Both the position numbers and the translations under genes were made by a program. Shown piece after piece: positions 20,863 through 30,305 of a DNA stretch of 64,000 nucleotides. The stretch is from Forficula auricularia (Eukaryota; Arthropoda; Insecta; Dermaptera; Forficulidae). The stretch is taken from contig JALMQS010000070.1 in NCBI GenBank assembly GCA_024734495.1, forward strand, positions 16,244,306-16,308,305, written 5' to 3'. The notes under the pieces are model-generated. The model did not search any database, was not told the origin of the DNA, and saw nothing but the letters and a program-made list of their open reading frames with translations. The first letter of the stretch is position 1; the number at the start of each line of letters is the position of its first letter.

Positions 20863-22115
20863 ATTGACAATTTATTTTATTTTTATTTATTTGTTTATTT
20901 TTAATGTAATGTACATAGGTCACTGTAGACTCTTGTTGTGTACATTCAAGAGAGAGAAAAAAATGAATAAATTCTCTTTATTGGAAATAATCTTTTTATT
21001 TATTCATGGACTGCCCTTCTATTAAATCGTCTATTATAAATCTACTTGCCTGTTTCCGAAGTAAAACTTCTAATATATTTTTGAAAATTATTTTGTTGGC
21101 CGAACCAAGTAGCATGAGAGCAAGAACATGGCTTACTTTTTCACATTTATGTTTTTTTGTGAGATATCACTTCTTTTTGCTAATAGTTTTCTAATTAATA
21201 TATTAAAGAATAATTAATATATCAAAGAGAGTTGGTTTTGACCGCGTTTTTAAACAAGATATATATATATCGCTAGATTACTGCTGGTTGAGGCTATTGG
21301 AGTCAGATGAATCTTAAGTCTGGACTAAGAGAGAATGAAAAAGATGTGATCCATCTAGGTATGATCAAGCATCATTTCGCGATTAGCCCGCATTACGCTT
21401 TTTACCAAACACTGATATGGATCACCTAATGAATTTGTAATCTGAGATGTTATATATTCAATCCCCCAGTCCAGCGCACTCAATCGGTTAACACGTGTGT
21501 AAGGTGTTGCTATCAATTAATCATGAGTTTCCTATATTTGATTCAATCATGAATCCAATGCAGGTGATTTTTGTAAGATATTAAGTAATAATAATATCTG
21601 AATTTATATATTTCTGTGTAAGAAATAATGAATTTAAATAGTTTTCTAATTAATATATTAAAGAATAATTAACAACTCTCTTTGATATATTAATTATAAA
21701 ACTAATTAAATTCATTATTTCTTACACAGAAATACCTATATAAATTCAGATATTATTATTATTACTTAATATCTGACAAAATCACCTGCATTCGATTCGA
21801 GATTGAATCAAATATAGGAAACTCTTTTTGCTAAGTTTAATTTAAAAACTTTGATGATGGCAGGAGTGGGTCAAAACTTTAAATTTTATTTCAGTTTTAT
21901 TCAATTCTAGCCAGATGCAAATAAAATTCGACCTTTTTTCCTGAATTCAAAGACTAAAATAATATTAAAATATTGCTTTTAACTAAAACTAGGTTCTATG
22001 TAAAGAATAGTCTAGGAAAGCTGTTCGCCTGTATCTATGCAACCGGAAGTCGTCTCTGGATCGGATCCTACGCTACAGGCGTTCTCGTAAAATGAATATT
22101 TTTCATAATGTTTAA
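20863..22115 (+). repeat. dispersed repeat, second copy, split by an insertion
   Basis: Matches 7793-8335 from TAATTGACAATTTA to TTTTTCATAATGTT. The two halves (20863-21183 and 21823-22115) are separated by the 639-bp insert described next. Direct repeats of about 50 bp (20779-20835 and 22157-22209) flank the whole. Confidence 0.8.
21184..21822. mobile_element. foldback insertion with 12-bp target duplication
   Basis: Flanked by TCTTTTTGCTAA at 21172-21183 and 21823-21834; the uninterrupted paralogue at about 8018 has this site once. The right part is an inverted repeat of about 115 bp (21528-21640 with 21708-21822), including TGTGTAAGAAATAATGAATT and GATTCAATCATG. An inner block TAATTAATATATTAAAGAAT occurs twice. 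The left part has no recognised coding. A duplication of this length suits target-primed retroposition better than a cut-and-paste transposon. Confidence 0.8.
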
Positions 22116-22464
22116 AATGTGACTGCCATCTCCCATGAGCTCATTTCCTATTTAGTACCCAAGTAACAAATGGCCTTAGTAATGGAACCAACGGAGGAAT
22201 ACCAACTATGTCTTGTCCGACTTGAGCTTGAAACCCAAAATATAAGCCTTCATTTAATATCAATCACTGAACCGGTAGGATAGTGGCTAAGGTAAGTCTT
22301 CTGAATATAAATGATCTCTGGGTGGTTCTCTATTCGTGTACATTTAAAAAAAATTCTCTTCGAATTAAAATTTATTATATTATTATTTATTAATCAATAT
22401 AATCATTTATTTTATTTAGGTATTTTAAACGTAGAAAAAGATTAAAATTAAATGTAAAATTGAA
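22116..22464. other. unassigned stretch
   Basis: No identified gene or element beyond the direct repeat at 22157-22209. Confidence 0.4.
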
Positions 22465-22560
22465 AAGTTTTTATTTTGCCGAGAGTAGCAGAGTTGTTGA
22501 TTCATAAATAGAAACAAGGAGGTTGTCCTCTGCTTGATCCAAATAAACATACACACATAT
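22465..22560 (+). mobile_element. half copy of the 11.5-kb foldback family
   Basis: TTGCCGAGAGTAGCAGAGTT, GGAGGTTGTCCTCTGCTTGA and AATAAACATACACACATAT match one arm of 11473-11690. Confidence 0.7.
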
Positions 22561-22904
22561 GGTTGAAATTGGAAAGCTTCGGCTTCGTCCCCTATCCCCT
22601 ACGACCGTGTTTTATATGGGGGATATACGGTTCCTCCCTAATCTTTCCACCAAGTCATTCTTGGGGGGAATGCTTGGCTTTGGGGACTTTATTTCAAGGT
22701 GCTGGACCAAGGATGTAGAGAATGAGGGGGAGGGCAAGGGTTGATCAAGGCATTGACGAAGGTGGCGGTCACCCACGAGGGATGGCAACGGGTTTCATTG
22801 AAGGTATTGTTAGGGGTCTTAATCGTTTCAATCTGGGTGGTAGTGGTCGCGGGGTAACACAACCTTATTAACGAGCTTTCGGCAAGCCCTCGAAGCTCGG
22901 CCCT
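22561..22904. other. GC-richer unassigned patch
   Basis: Markedly richer in G+C than its surroundings (for example GGTGGCGGTCACCCACGAGG) and not repeated in the window. A 61-codon frame at 22559-22744 is unidentified. It may be host sequence or an unrecognised retroelement piece. Confidence 0.35.
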
Positions 22905-23520
22905 CCAGGCTGGTGCTCTGGCGGGCAGCGTCTCGGTCCAGAAATTTTATTCCTCTTATAAAACCACACTCCAAATGTATACCCGTAAACTACCGAAAAT
23001 ACATCGTCTCTTAAAAGTTTCGCCTCTTTAATTTTTGAGTGGCGAGAGGCGGGGGAGGAATAATTATCAATATATTTAATGTTTCTTAATTTAAAATGAA
23101 TTGGAGTCTTTCATTTCAAAATTCGAGTCCAAATTACAATTATATTTCGAATTTGCCTGGTTAATGAAAATCGATTGGAGCCATCAGTTTAAAATCCGAG
23201 CTGACAATTATATATATTTCAAATTTGCCTCGTTAATTAATATATATTTAATGTTTCTTAATTTAAAATCTATTGGTGTTTTTTCATTTTCATTCGAGTT
23301 CAAATGAATACAATATTATCTCGACACAAAGTCTAAATCAAAAATATATAGTTTTAGTAACAGAAATCAAGATATAAATATTAATGTTGCATTGGTGTAA
23401 TGGCTAGAGCTGATGCCCTTAGTTCAAGAGTTCGTAGGTTCGATTCTAGGCAAGAGGGTAATTTTTTTAAAGAAAATTCTTTTAGCGTTGTTACAAATTA
23501 ATCTAGGCTCTTATATATAG
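22905..23520 (+). repeat. 0.6-kb duplicated segment, copy 1, with tRNA-like block
   Basis: Matches 26660-27262 almost throughout: GGTGCTCTGGCGGGCAGCGT, AAACCACACTCCAAATGTAT, ATACATCGTCTCTTAAAAG, three AT-rich blocks around TTTCAAATTTGCCT, and a tRNA-like block at 23393-23465. That block has an A-box-like TTGGTGTAATGGCTAGAG and B-box GGTTCGATTC. The acceptor ends do not pair, so it is a SINE-type head rather than a tRNA gene. Confidence 0.8.
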
Positions 23521-23559
23521 TATTGTATTTAATATTATTGTTATAGTTTTAAAAAACTT

Positions 23560-24500
23560 TAACCAGTGATGACACGTTGACTGAGCAGGCTTGGTACATG
23601 AATGAAAGTGAATCAACTGTCACTTAATACTGATAAAACGACTTTCATGACCTTTGGCTGTAATCGAGATAGTATACCTGTGGATATTAAATTGTATATT
23701 GATAGCAAAAAAATAAAGAGTTGACTATTGTAAATATTTGGGAATCTATATTTATTGTCATATGAGATGGAACTATCACATAAAACAAATTATCAAGAAA
23801 ACCAGATACATATATAAATTTTGTATTATATAAGTTGTGTGCAATATTGGATGCAAGGGCTATGAGGGTAATTTATCAGGCTCAATTTGAGAGTAAAATT
23901 AACTATGGTATAATTGTGGGGGTGCATATGATAATGCAACGAAACCATTTATCACTATACTGACTAGACTTATTAAAAAAATTAAGATTCAATCTATCTT
24001 GATAATTAATACTGATAAAACGACTTTCATGACCTTTATTGTTTATATATGTATTATCTTTTATTGTTAACTCTTTTGTTTATTATGATGATGTGTAAGA
24101 TGATGTATAATGAACATAGTGGCAGAACTAGACATAGATCAATTGTCCTGTCAATTACCCAAAAAATACCTCTTTTGTGGCAATTAAATATTTTAATTAA
24201 CTCACAAATGATCTAAAAAATCTGTCGTGTGACAAGAAAGTATTGAGAAAAAATTGATTAAATGGATTGGATCATCGTGATTTCACCCTGGGATATGTAT
24301 GTAAATCTCTAATATGAACTAATTTATCAATGTACACCATATTTCATTTATTGTAATTCTTTGTAAAATTAAATAATTATTAATTTTTATAAATAAGATA
24401 GATATATAAGATAGATAAGATTTTAATGACTTGTCAACTCTATAGGACACGACATATTGTAGTTGTGTATTTTCTGGATAAATAAATAAATATATATCAA
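23560..24500 (+). pseudogene. non-LTR retrotransposon fragment (RT domain to 3' end), decayed
   Basis: Broken frames contain SDDTLTEQAWYMNE, LNTDKTTFMTFGCN, IDSKKIKS and YCKYLGIYI(Y)CHMRWNYHI. These are the KT-F and YLGI-D--W--HI blocks that follow the catalytic YADD region of CR1/jockey-type reverse transcriptases. ACTGATAAAACGACTTTCAT occurs twice (23628 and 24008), so part is duplicated. The end TATAGGACACGACATATTG, TTTTCTGGATAAATAAATAA is a 3' terminus that recurs at 53405-53475. Confidence 0.75.
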
Positions 24501-24530
24501 ATATATATATAATATTATTTATTTGTTTGA

Positions 24531-24572
24531 GTCTATAGTTTCGAAAGCTTGACTTTTATCATCAGTATTTTT
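24531..24572 (-). ncRNA. hammerhead motif (TCAAACAAATAAATA family), worn
   Basis: Minus strand: CTGATGA (24565 to 24559), one extra U, stem II AAAAG/CTTTC with the closing pair lost, GAAA (24542 to 24539), ACTATAGAC. The cleavage U is replaced by A. The downstream CTCAAACAAATAAATA is the family tail. Related to 48305-48610. Confidence 0.55.
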
Positions 24573-25824
24573 TTAATATAAATATTATTTTTCATGGGTT
24601 CAGTATCGCGTGGACATTGAAAATTTTTTCCTTCTTTCTCAGCCTGTGAGCCAGTCAGAAATAAAAAATGCATTGTAATAACTACTACTTACAACAATCC
24701 AATGGGTATATTAAGTTAATTTACCACCTTAAGGTACTAACATAAATAAGCTCTACGGACTATAGTAACAGTTTGTTAAGTTTATGAAAATATATTAAAA
24801 TTTTAATTAATTGATCATTCGCTTCTATTCAAAATTAGTGTTGCAGAAAGTGAACGCACTAACAAGATCAATGAAAGTTTCTAGCTTACTGTGAACCATT
24901 CAAGTTATAGCAGTTAAACTTAACTGAATAATACGCTTAAGCTGAAATCTTAGTTGAACTTTGAATAGCAAGAAGAAGATATATTTAGTATTAGCTCTGA
25001 AATGTTGATTGAAGTCTGTTGATAGATGAATAGAAAAGAATTGACTATATTGATTTAGCGATAGAGTCCAGTGCAATTAGGTTTATAACTCGGAACCCAG
25101 TTATAGTAAATGGACTTGAAAATTAAAAAGTTTACCCAATAAAAATTGCAGCTAATGATTTTTTTTATGAATACTCTCATGAAAATGATGTTATTTCTTA
25201 GTATAGTAAATATTTTCACCCCTATAGTTATTTTTATCTCGAAAATTATTTAATTTCTATATTCAGTTTACCAAGGGACAGCAAACAACCTTGGAAAATA
25301 GGTATGTAGTACAGAAAAGCTTGTAAAATGTAAGGATGGAGTGACAAATTGGGCTTGTATTCAAAATTATTTAATATTTGAAAGTACATCAAATAAATTG
25401 AAGTATCATACATTTTACTTTTTGTATTTGTCAAGTTTAAATAAAATTAATTATAGATATGTCGTAGTCATTTGGTGAAATATATCATATCGTGTAATGC
25501 CAATGTATTTCAGAGATATATTCCTAATGTTACAATATTGCCTATACTAATATTAAAATGATACTATTTCAATAATATGAAATATTTCTACAATATTCAA
25601 TTAATATTATTTTACAAAGGTGTAATAAAATATTCCAGGAAGCCCCTTGGAGAGCAAGAGGCCCACCGAAGACGGGCCTTGCAGCTAGTATTCCTAATAT
25701 TACAATATTATACAAATATTACAATGATACTATTTTAATAATATGTAATATTTTTACAATATTCTACTAAAAAAAATTTTTCTATTGGTTCTTGATGAAA
25801 CATATTTTAATAAAGTAATGAAAA
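24573..25824. other. AT-rich stretch without a gene
   Basis: About 25500-25760 repeats TACAATATT-type AT motifs. CCACCGAAGACGGGCCTTGC at 25651 is an isolated GC-rich scrap. No gene is recognised. Confidence 0.45.
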
Positions 25825-25903
25825 TTTAAAAAATTTAAAAATATAAAAATTCTAGGTAGGAATAGCAGGGAATTGGATAAAAATAAAAAACAGAGTTTTT
25901 ATT

Positions 25904-25955
25904 AAATGGGCCAGACGTTTCGTCGATTAATTTCGACTTCCTCAGTGGCTCATTC
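25904..25955 (-). ncRNA. hammerhead ribozyme motif, complete
   Basis: Mirror copy of 26342-26393. CTGAGGA runs 25945 to 25939, GAAA 25921 to 25918, with cleavage predicted after the base at 25914 on the minus strand. All core positions are intact. Confidence 0.82.
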
Positions 25956-26100
25956 TATCACTCTTTGTCAAAAGACAATTCCACTACGCGACGAAACATC
26001 CTTTAATCCTTTTATTTAAACTATAATACATTGTTGGATCATGCCCCAATTGCTCAAGAATCTTGAACTTTTACACACTTGAACAATCAAAATTTATCAC

Positions 26101-26133
<33 letters not shown>

Positions 26134-26341
26134 GTTTCTACTCTTTAAACAGAGACAAAGAAAGGATTTTAAATTCAAAAATAAATATCTATTTTGTGAT
26201 AAATTTTGATTGTTCAAGTGTGTAAAAGTTCAAGATTCTTGAGCAATTGGGGCATGATCCAACAATGTATTATAGTTTAAATAAAAAGGATTAAAGGATG
26301 TTTCGTCGCGTAGTGGAATTGTCTTTTGACAAAGAGTGATA

Positions 26342-26393
26342 GAATGAGCCACTGAGGAAGTCGAAATTAATCGACGAAACGTCTGGCCCATTT
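26342..26393 (+). ncRNA. hammerhead ribozyme motif, best copy
   Basis: Stem I is GAATGAGCCA (26342-26351) with TGGCCCATTT (26384-26393), ten positions with one A-C mismatch. The core is CTGAGGA (26352-26358), one extra A, stem II GTCGA/TCGAC with an AATTAA loop, and GAAA (26376-26379). Stem III is the self-complementary ACGT, too short to close alone, and H17 is C26383. The triplet is GUC. Such minimal stem III hammerheads are known to act as dimers. AATAAA follows at 26395. Confidence 0.85.
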
Positions 26394-26449
26394 AATAAAA
26401 ACTCTGTTTTTTATTTTTATCCAATTCCCTGCTATTCCTGTTAATTAAT

Positions 26450-26650
26450 GCTTATTATGGATACGAGTGATCTACCATTCTAGGTAGGTTTCATAAAAAT
26501 AAAAGACAAGATGGTTGTTATCATGACTATATATATATATTATGAGGTACGAGCTCATCTTCAGGAATTCAAAGAGAAAGCTAAGAAGCTTCTTACCTTT
26601 TATTTTTGTAAAACCTACCTAGAATTTTTATATTTTTAAATTTTGTAAAG
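26450..26650. repeat. outer hairpin next to the palindrome
   Basis: ATTCTAGGTAGGTTTCATAA (26481) is inverted to TTGTAAAACCTACCTAGAAT (26606). The interior, read on the minus strand, has CCTGAAGATGAGCTCGTACC then TCATAATATATATATATAGT, which places a CUGAAGA strand and a UGAG/CUCA stem II where a hammerhead would lie, but GAAA is missing. Confidence 0.5.
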
Positions 26651-26659
26651 TTTCGAATT

Positions 26660-27262
26660 CCCGAGCTGGTGCCCTGGCGTGCAGCGTCTCGGTCCAAAAA
26701 TTGTATTCCTCTTAAAAAACCACACTCCAAATGTATACCCGTAAACTACCGAAAATACATCGTCTCTTAAAAGTTTCGCATCTTTAATTTTTGAGTGGCG
26801 AGGGGGGGGGGGAGGAACAATTATCAATATATTTAATGTTTCTTAATTTAAAATGAATTGGAGTCTTTCATTTCAAAATTCGAATATATATATTTCAAAT
26901 TTGCCTGGTTAATGAAAATCGATTGGAGCCATCAGTTTAAATTATATTTCAAATTTGCCTCGTTAATTAATATATAATATATATTATTTAATGTTTCTTA
27001 ATTTAAAATCTATTGGTGTTTTTTCATTTTCATTCGAGTTCAAATGAATACAATATTATCTCGACACAAAGTCTAAATCAAAAATATATAGTTTTAGTAA
27101 AAGAAATCAAGATATATATATATATCAATGTGACATTGGTCTAGTGGTTAGAGCTGATGACCATAGTTCAAGAGTTCATCGGTTCGATTCTAGGCAAGAG
27201 GGTAATTTTTTTAGAGAAATTTCTCTAAGCGTTGTTACAAATTAATCTAGATAAATATATAT
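26660..27262 (+). repeat. 0.6-kb duplicated segment, copy 2, with tRNA-like block
   Basis: Paralogue of 22905-23520. The tRNA-like block (27131-27204) is better kept here: TTGGTCTAGTGGTTAGAG resembles an A box and GGTTCGATTC (27181-27190) a B box. A G10 run lies near 26804. No cloverleaf acceptor pairing. Confidence 0.8.
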
Positions 27263-27357
27263 AGTATATATATCTCTTAAATTGTAGACGATATGACGTG
27301 TTTCACCGTGTGACCACGATAGATAGATACATGGAGAAATAGTTTGATTAACATGAG

Positions 27358-27416
27358 ATTTATTTTTAACCGACTTCAAAAAAGGAGGAGGTTCTCAATT
27401 CGATTGATTTTTTTAT
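27358..27416 (+). mobile_element. ACCGACTTC element, head fragment
   Basis: TTATTTTTAACCGACTTC, AAAAAAGGAGGAGGTTCTC, AATTCGATTGATTTTTTT, then homology stops. Confidence 0.7.
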
Positions 27417-28496
27417 ACGAGTATTTACTTCACATAAATATAACGATTTTCACTAATTAAATTTAATATCTACATATTAAGAGAGCAGATGAGAAAACGA
27501 AGGATTTTTCCATTATAGGAGTTGATTAATTAGGCAATGAAATTCACAGGCAATCACAATAATGTATCGGTCCAAACACAAAACAGGCCTTGGTTAAACA
27601 AAATTGGGGTGTGAGGTTAAAAGTCACGCCATTGACCCGCAGAATAAACAAATAGAGATAACAAAAAACGTAGAATTACTCGTTGATAATGGGCGGGAAA
27701 CCAATTATCAAATTTTCGACTTGTTGTTGACCTGTGCTTAATTGAAAAAATCCACTACATTTTTAATTCCTCTGTAGGATGAGGGAGGGAGGTGAAGCCC
27801 AAAAAACTTTAGAGTGAAAAAGAAATAAATCGTTAAAAAAAACAATTTGTAATTTTTTAAATAAATATAAAATTAAATAGAAAAAAACAACAAAAAAACA
27901 AATTTAAATAATTCAAACAGATAATTAATCGTTTATAATAAATTATATTAAATTTATTTTATTTTAATAAGCTATTAAATACTCTTCTTCACACGATCAG
28001 ATTTAGTAGAATTTGCTTTTGAAAATGATCCAATCAAACGCGAAATCAGAATGTGTGGGAACCTATTTTCTAACTTTTTTATCTTTTTGAGGGTGAGATT
28101 TTATTAAGAATAAATGAAATCTAAAGTTGATTAAATCATGTCATATGTATACTTGTATACAACAGTAGAGAAAAAATACTCATTATAATAGCCATATTAG
28201 TATTCAAGCCTACACTGTTCAAAATTTCTTATATAATTTTACTATATTATAAATAAAAAATGGGAAGTCCGGCCTCAAAACGTTTTAGTACTACCAACAG
28301 TAATCTTACAACATATTTTTTAATAATACGTATCTATTTAATACAATAAAAAAGTAAAGTTACATACAGTTTATTTTTGTATTTTTCCAATGAGTTAATG
28401 TGATTTTATCATTATAATATAGTATTTTTTTACTATACGCAATCTTATACCTCCTATCTAATTGTATTGTAAACAAATAGTTTTACAATTTTTTTA
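27417..28496. other. non-repetitive stretch, possibly host sequence
   Basis: 27520-27745 has balanced composition and no match elsewhere in the window (TTGATTAATTAGGCAATG, AATGGGCGGGAAACCAATTA, TTGACCTGTGCTTAATTG). It has homeodomain-like TAATTAG cores and could be a conserved non-coding element. 27840-28496 is AT-rich with nothing recognised. Confidence 0.35.
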
Positions 28497-28501
28497 ACAA
28501 T

Positions 28502-28636
28502 GTTGATGCGTACAAAGCTTACTTGATGTATTGTTAATCTTTCTATTGTTTGATATTTATATTTATATTTATATATTGTTGTTAAATAAATGTTTTTAAT
28601 GAGATTACGAGTTCTTAATTAAAATGAACGTAATAT
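28502..28636 (+). repeat. left LTR
   Basis: Near-identical to 30018-30145, differing mainly by one TGATATT-type duplication in the AT-rich middle and a few bases near the end. AATAAA lies at about 28585. Confidence 0.88.
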
Positions 28637-28839
28637 TGGCGCCTTGAACAAATGTGAAAATGATAAGAAAACCTAGTAGATCACTAGCGAAGAGGAATAA
28701 GAAAAATGATTTGCGAATATGGAAATAACGAGGGAGATATCGAAGATCAAGGATGATATAAAAAAGGTGAGCATAGAGTAATGGATTGGGAGAGGAGTGA
28801 ATAAATTAAAAAATGAATTGAAAAAATAATAAAAAAATT

Positions 28840-29935
28840 AAAAGATGATTTGGAAGAGGAAAAACAAGAGGATAGAGTTGGAAGAAATAATAAAAGGAAG
28901 GAAAATTCGGAAAAGGAAGTGATTTCGAGATTAATAGAATATTCAATTAGCAGACGTGGGAAAATTCCTCCGGTGTTTAGAGCTCTCCCAGAGGAAGATC
29001 CGAAGTTATTTTTAAAAAGGTCGAGAATACTCTATTAAAATATAAAGTACCGGAATATGTTTGGCTCATGGTGGTTTCGGATCAGTTGTTAGATAAGGCC
29101 AAGACATGGTAGTGGGTGGTCAATCAATTTCCAGCGTTGGATTGGAAAGATTTTAAATGAAATTTCTCCGAGAATACGATAGTTTAATCGTAGTCTCAAA
29201 GTTAAAGGTTATGTTTTATGAGGAGAAACAAAGAAAGACGAACCTATAAGGTTATTTATTGAGAATAAGATGGCTTTATATAAGAGAGTTTTTCCGGACG
29301 AAGATGCTGGTTCAATCCTTCAAGTTTCAGTGGAGATGATTACTCCATGTGTTAGATCGTCCATTAGGGGAATGAAATTCACTGATATTGAAGGGTTTAT
29401 GCAGACGGTAGAAGAAATAGAAAGGGATTTAAAGGATATGGATAAAGAAGAGAAGACAAGTCCTACTCAGGATAGAAGTTGCATTCAGGATAGACGTTTT
29501 GTGGATTCTGTAGGCGGAAAGGACATGGGGAAGACACTTGCTTCAAGAAGGGAAACGAGTGGAGGGCAAGGAAAAAGGGAGTTCCTTGTCCAAAAGCAGT
29601 AGGATTCCCTAAGAAAGTAGGAACAGAAAGTGAGATCAGTAGTCATATTATTTGTTGTGTGAATAAATTTTCGGAAATCATTAGTCCATCAATGGAATTA
29701 CAAATAGAGGAAAGTAGAAGGGCATTAACTAATGAAGATGATTTAATTCCGTACTGGTTGAAGGAAGTCAAGGAGGATGAGTTGAATATAATGGAAGAGG
29801 AGAAACTAGATGCTGGTCAGATGAAATTAAATCAAAATAAGGAAGAGTTACTTCATCAAATAAAATTATATTTAGAAAAATCGATGGATGGAGCAAAAAT
29901 TATTGAAAACAGTCAAGAAAGGGAAGGTTAGTTAA
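28840..29935 (+). pseudogene. retrotransposon gag, broken
   Basis: Reading across frames gives a gag-type capsid region: PPVFRALPEEDPKLFLKR, KYKVPEYVWLMVVSDQLL, DKAKTW-stop-WVVNQFPALDWKDFK, FLREYDSLIVVSKLKVMF, LFIENKMALYKRVFPDED, ITPCVRSSIRGMKFTDIEGF and VEEIERDLKDMDKE. At least one stop (near 29109) and several frameshifts interrupt it. Intact pieces are 28850-29038, 29270-29602 and 29659-29931. No CCHC zinc knuckle is clear. The last piece (90 residues, acidic) is of unknown role. Confidence 0.75.
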
Positions 29936-30005
29936 ATATCATTCGAGTTATTTTAAACCTAGGAAGAAAGAAGAATGATCCTGTGGGAAGCTGCGTCCGT
30001 GTTCT

Positions 30006-30017
30006 AAGGAGGGGAGA
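30006..30017 (+). other. polypurine tract
   Basis: AAGGAGGGGAGA lies immediately upstream of the right LTR, the usual plus-strand primer position. Confidence 0.75.
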
Positions 30018-30145
30018 ATTGATGCGTACAAAGCTTACTTGATGTATTGTTAATCTTTCTATTGTTTATATTTATATTTATATATTGTTGTTAAATAAAT
30101 GTTTTTAATGAGATTACGAGTTCTTAATTAAAATGAATATAATAT
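30018..30145 (+). repeat. right LTR
   Basis: Direct repeat of 28502-28636; ends TAATAT before the ACAAT duplication. Confidence 0.88.
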
Positions 30146-30305
30146 ACAATATAATGTATAAAATTCAATACAACCTTAGAAATAGCCTGTACATCCTAAG
30201 ATTTTCTAAGATGCTTTGGCAAAGGTTTTAAAGAACTAAAATCTGCTTTCCTTTCTGGAATTCATCGCCCGATGCTAGAGTTTTTTAACCGACTTCAAAA
30301 ACCTC

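Larger units (their letters stand above)
25858..26439. mobile_element. near-perfect 0.58-kb palindrome carrying two hammerheads
   Basis: Arms of about 243 bp (25858-26100 and 26196-26439) are almost exact reverse complements with about one indel. The 95-bp spacer starts with a run of about 25 A. The ends are AGGAATAGCAGGGAATTGG and complement. Each arm carries a full hammerhead. A wider, worn inverted repeat (25825-25860 with 26614-26647, TAAAAATTCTAGGTAGG) encloses it. High arm identity implies a young insertion or arm correction. Confidence 0.9.
28502..30145 (+). mobile_element. compact LTR retrotransposon, gag-only
   Basis: Two direct repeats, 28502-28636 (135 bp) and 30018-30145 (128 bp), start (G/A)TTGATGCGTACAAAGC and end TAATAT. 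The element is flanked by a 5-bp duplication ACAAT (28497-28501 and 30146-30150). TGGCGCCTTGAACA (28637 on) follows the left LTR directly and has the usual tRNA primer-site form TGGCGCC. A purine tract AAGGAGGGGAGA (30006-30017) abuts the right LTR. The interior is only 1.38 kb and holds a broken gag. No protease, RT, RNase H or integrase is seen. Ty3-like or a non-autonomous derivative. Confidence 0.9.

Noticed and set aside
20779..22209. About 50-bp direct repeats as LTRs of the element between them
   Set aside because: No TG...CA ends, PBS or polypurine tract, and the same internal repeat at 7.8 kb lacks them.
23393..23465. Functional tRNA gene
   Set aside because: A and B boxes are visible but the acceptor ends do not pair and no clean anticodon arm forms; treated as a SINE-type head.
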